A stretch of DNA of 64,000 nt from the NCBI GenBank assembly GCA_014607495.2, contig CP053161.1, positions 10,487,115 to 10,551,114 on the forward strand. Direction: 5' to 3'. Below the pieces are notes generated by a model. It worked only from the letters and a program-made list of their open reading frames with translations, was not told where the DNA came from and did not search any database. Position 1 is the stretch's first letter. Each line of letters begins with the position of its first letter. The DNA is from Carposina sasakii (Eukaryota; Arthropoda; Insecta; Lepidoptera; Carposinidae). Position numbers and translations under genes: made by a program. Positions 61,147 through 64,000 of this stretch are shown piece by piece.

Positions 61147-61371
61147 CTATACTGTACATATAATAAAATTGTAACGGATCGATGTTTGTGCACGCTAATC
61201 TCAGAAACGGCTGGACAGATTTCGATTCAGTTTTCAGGAATATGTTGTGACATGTCCTACTTAACATATATCTAGGCTACATTTTATCCCGGGAAAATGT
61301 TTTTATCCCGGATATATCGACATTTTATTTTTACTGCAGTCCACGCGGACGGAGTCACGGGCGTCCACTAG
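61147..61371 (+). mobile_element. Helitron-like family 1, internally deleted copy
   Basis: Lacks about 100 bp between 'gtaacggatcgatg' and 'tttgtgcacgctaatctcag' compared with 49285-49612. It ends GGCGTCCACTAG at 61371 followed by T. The 5' end is slightly changed (ctatactgtacatat). Confidence 0.75.
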
Positions 61372-61387
61372 TTTCGAATAATAATTC

Positions 61388-61681
61388 GCAGGAAAATTCC
61401 TAAATTTTCCGACAATTATTTCGGTTTTCAAGAAAAAAATTGTGTAGTTCGTTTAAGTAGGCCTTAGATAATGACTTAAAAACAAAAATTTTACTTATGG
61501 ATAACCAATAAGCCCATTTAACTAGTTACAGGATCGCCCGATACAATTAGCGCGGAACGCAAACATTGTGGATAATGAAATTAAAAATGCATTTCCTGCG
61601 AGTAATAACACTGTCGTATAACTCAAAACAATGGTACTTGTTAAGTATTTCAGTACTTGCCTGGCTGTCACACACACCCTG
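61388..61681 (-). mobile_element. MITE B copy 3, truncated
   Basis: In minus orientation relative to 9815-10295. The intact end is CAGGGTGTGTGTGACAGCCA read inward from 61681, followed by TA. The other end is missing: homology starts at 'attcgcaggaaaattcc', 17 bp after the end of the Helitron-like copy. Small minus frames across it are shadows. Confidence 0.8.
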
Positions 61682-61749
61682 TATATAATATAAGTGTTTA
61701 CAGACTGCTCTAGAAAGAGGGTTATGTTTTGTCGAGTATGTGTATGATG

Positions 61750-62069
61750 ATTCTGTTCCATGTTTCCACCAATCACATCCACGTAGGTAGACTACAGATA
61801 AAGAACTAATAACTTCTTTTACCATTACTCAAATGCGGAAAGCTTTTGGCTCCAGAGCATGCTACCTATATTTCTTTAGCATGCTCTGGAGCCAAAAGCT
61901 TTCCGCATTTGAGTTTGAGATATCATTAGGTTCGTCGTCGCGAGAAAGTCACTGTCGCCAAGTCATAAAGTTTACGCAGTCGGGTTTTTTACTATGGTAA
62001 AAGAAGTTATTAGTTCTTTATCTGTAGTCTACCTGCGTGGATGTGATTGGTGGAAACATGGAACAGAAT
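61750..62069. repeat. Nested foldback: 76-bp outer and 36-bp inner inverted repeats
   Basis: Outer arms 61750-61825 and 61994-62069 are inverted copies with one difference over 76 bp. Inside, 61828-61863 and 61878-61913 are perfect inverted copies over 36 bp around a 14-base loop. An 80-base unpaired segment lies between the inner right arm and the outer right arm. Near-identity shows it is recent or maintained. No target duplication was recognised. A transcript would form a long, nearly perfect hairpin. Confidence 0.9.
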
Positions 62070-62145
62070 TTTCAGTTATTGAGGTTCCTAGTCTTGTATG
62101 GTAACAAAGTTGTAATATGTTGTTAAAACTGACTTTAAGATGCTA

Positions 62146-62215
62146 AACGTGGCGGTAGGATCTCCTTCGCGATTTTTGACAAATCTATTTTGGGCCTATG
62201 TATGTATGTATAATC
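62146..62215 (+). repeat. Dispersed repeat F, short fragment
   Basis: 'acgtggcggtaggatctcct' then 'tcgcgattt' corresponds to the 'ggatctccttcgc' block of repeat F. A 'tatgtatgtatgta' run follows. Confidence 0.5.
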
Positions 62216-63268
62216 CGTTAAATGCACTATAAAATTGGGTCAAGCACATAAAATGACACCAACATCTTCCAAATTTTACGACGACCAAATGTCTTCACAG
62301 ATCTCTTGTAAAAATATTACAACTTTATAATGTTGATATCATTGCGTAAACGGATGTCTTAATTTACCGTAAACATTTCTTTTATGGACCGTTTTTTGTT
62401 TATGTTTATTTTAACGTGCTATGCTTAATTAGTTGGGCGATTAAAGTTTAACACGAATGGTACGGAATTGCTTTACTGACTTTTTTTGGAGTTTTTAAAT
62501 ATTTAAAATACCCAAGTCAAAAACAACGATACGGCATGTGTGTGTGTGTGTGCATGCGTTAAGGCGTAATAGGCATTCGAGAGGCCTTAACGTATTGTAC
62601 TCGTATATGAAATTTTCACCTTCCGAACATTTTGTGGTTTTGATCTGACATCAGCTACAGTTTACAAAGAAACATTTATAATTATTTGACTAACCTTGAT
62701 TCTAATTTATATTATGTGGTAAAGTCTTTGAATTAGGTTTAAGTGCCGTCTATTTAGGCTTTTTAATATATAATTAATCCATTAATAAACATCGACATTG
62801 CTTTCTCTCCTAATTCCCAAATTGGAAACTTCAAAAGAGCTTCGTCCATAGCCATTGGTCCGCATCATTGCGTCCACTGTCATTGGAGAATGTCATCGTT
62901 TATGGTCTATTTCGATACCGCGGATTTTTATGGCACTAAATAAAATAAAGTAAATAGTACTAGAGATTTAAATATACTAGCGCCGTTGTCGGATGACTTT
63001 ATTACTGATACAAAGAATAATGTCTTTTCTATACATACATCCTGTTCCTAATTATTTAACAGCCATGGTGAGTTGTAGCAGAGCAATTAATATTTAATTA
63101 CTTTTTTTTATTAATTTAAGTATATTTTTATTAGAATTTGAGGAAATTATTATCTACTTTGTTTATTGCTTTGATAACATCTTGATAAAAGATAGCTGTG
63201 GTTATATCCTGATTTTAAGAGGGGCATCCTTTACGGGCAATAGATGGCAATGCTAAAACTTTAATATA
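62216..63268. other. Unassigned AT-rich DNA
   Basis: Nothing recognisable besides the TG microsatellite and a 9-bp inverted repeat CGTTAAGGC/GCCTTAACG at 62557-62592. Confidence 0.5.
62536..62553. repeat. (TG)n microsatellite
   Basis: About eight TG units in a row followed by a short 'catgcg'. Likely polymorphic. Confidence 0.9.
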
Positions 63269-63767
63269 CAGGGTGTTTGTGAGAGCCAGGCAAATATTGG
63301 TATGGTGACTTCAGACCATGATTCTGAGATGAAAACCAGTGAGCATTTTCGCAGGAAAATTCTAAAAAAAAATCTTTTTTTTTTGGAAAAAGATAGTGTG
63401 GTTCATTTAAATAAGCCTTAAATAATGACTTAAAATGAAAATTTTAGCGTTTGGATGATTTACAAAAAAAAGTTGCTTTCAAAAAAGTTTAACTAACTGA
63501 TCAACCCCAAAGGAGAGTCACAAGTGATCCAAAAAACAATTATGTATCACAAAATAACCAATAACCCTATTTAACTAGTCACAGGATCGCCCGATACAAT
63601 TGGCGCGGAAAGCAAACATTGCGTACGAGTATAATAAAATCAAAAATTAATTTCCTTCGAGTAATAACACTGTCGTATAACTCAAATGTACTGTACAGGT
63701 ACTCGGGTTCAGGTAATAGGTACTTGTTCAGGATCTCAATATTTGCCTGGCTGTCACAAACACCCTG
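63269..63767 (-). mobile_element. MITE B copy 4 (499 bp), full length
   Basis: Both ends are intact: CAGGGTGTTTGTGAGAGCCA at the left and the inverted CAGGGTGTTTGTGACAGCCA at the right, with TA on each side. Internal order is reversed relative to the copy at 9815 ('gaccatgattctgagatgaa' comes first). It abuts a MITE A at its right side. Confidence 0.9.
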
Positions 63768-63771
63768 TATA

Positions 63772-64000
63772 CAGGATATAACAGAAGGGGTATGTTAAGC
63801 AAAGTGCCATGAATATAGCCCACTATATAGAACCTATACACATAGTTCGAGACTCGAAATTACATGTTTAATTTTCCAGATAACATGGAGAATTTTATTC
63901 CGAAACAACTGAGAAATCTTAATACCTACAATCTTGAAAAATAAACATGTGATTTCGAGTCTCATGTTTTGTACATAGGTTCTTTTTAATGGGCTATATT
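63772..64000. mobile_element. MITE A copy 4, cut by the window edge
   Basis: Starts CAGGATATAACAGAAGGGG and continues through 'gtatgttaagc', 'gagactcgaaattacatgtt' and its inverted partner 'aaacatgtgatttcgagtct' up to 'gggctatatt' at 64000. The right terminus lies outside the window. Confidence 0.85.

Noticed and set aside
61522..61825. Overlapping minus frames of 86 and 92 codons
   Set aside because: They fall in the truncated MITE B and the left arm of the foldback.

Overview
This window is AT-rich eukaryotic DNA and most likely comes from a moth or butterfly. The argument is indirect. It carries the 3' ends of RTE-type LINEs with (GATGAT)n or (TTA)n tails, short SINEs that borrow the RTE 3' tail, Helitron-like elements that start TC, end CTAG and sit between A and T, and several small palindromic Tc1/mariner-type elements. 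This mixture is familiar from lepidopteran genomes. I could not run a database search, and the species is not determined.

I found no protein-coding gene that I can name, no rRNA, no convincing functional tRNA and no CRISPR array. The open frames are short, mostly low-complexity and AT-rich, and the longer ones match nothing I recognise. The window is best read as intergenic DNA or part of a very large intron. What can be annotated is its repeat landscape.

Layout. 1-9 kb: mostly unassigned DNA with two degraded LINE 3' ends (about 1.8 and 6.4-6.6 kb) and a 43-bp perfect inverted repeat (8.9-9.2 kb). 9.8-19.8 kb: a CAGGGTGT-type MITE, an older terminal-inverted-repeat element (15.0-15.3 kb), a striking 91-bp-arm palindrome of a tRNA-like SINE (17.0-17.2 kb) and a LINE end. 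21.7-23.5 kb: two GC-rich elements head to tail at (TTA)n tracts, then another repeat and a LINE end. 25-27 kb: a tRNA-type SINE with a 12-bp target duplication, a 146-bp MITE, and a MITE nested inside an older element. 29-38 kb: further MITEs, a SINE with a 12-bp target duplication, a GC-rich island and a LINE fragment. 38-50 kb: a run of Helitron-like copies and SINEs. 50-64 kb: MITEs, foldbacks and SINE copies, ending in two abutting MITEs, the last cut off by the window edge.

The elements form three mobilisation systems. RTE LINEs probably move the SINEs that share their tail. A Tc1/mariner transposase encoded elsewhere probably moves three otherwise unrelated MITE families with the same CAGGGTGT terminus and TA target. 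A Helitron encoded elsewhere probably moves the TC...CTAG elements. No intact autonomous element is present. Most small open reading frames lie in these repeats or in random AT-rich sequence and are not annotated as genes.
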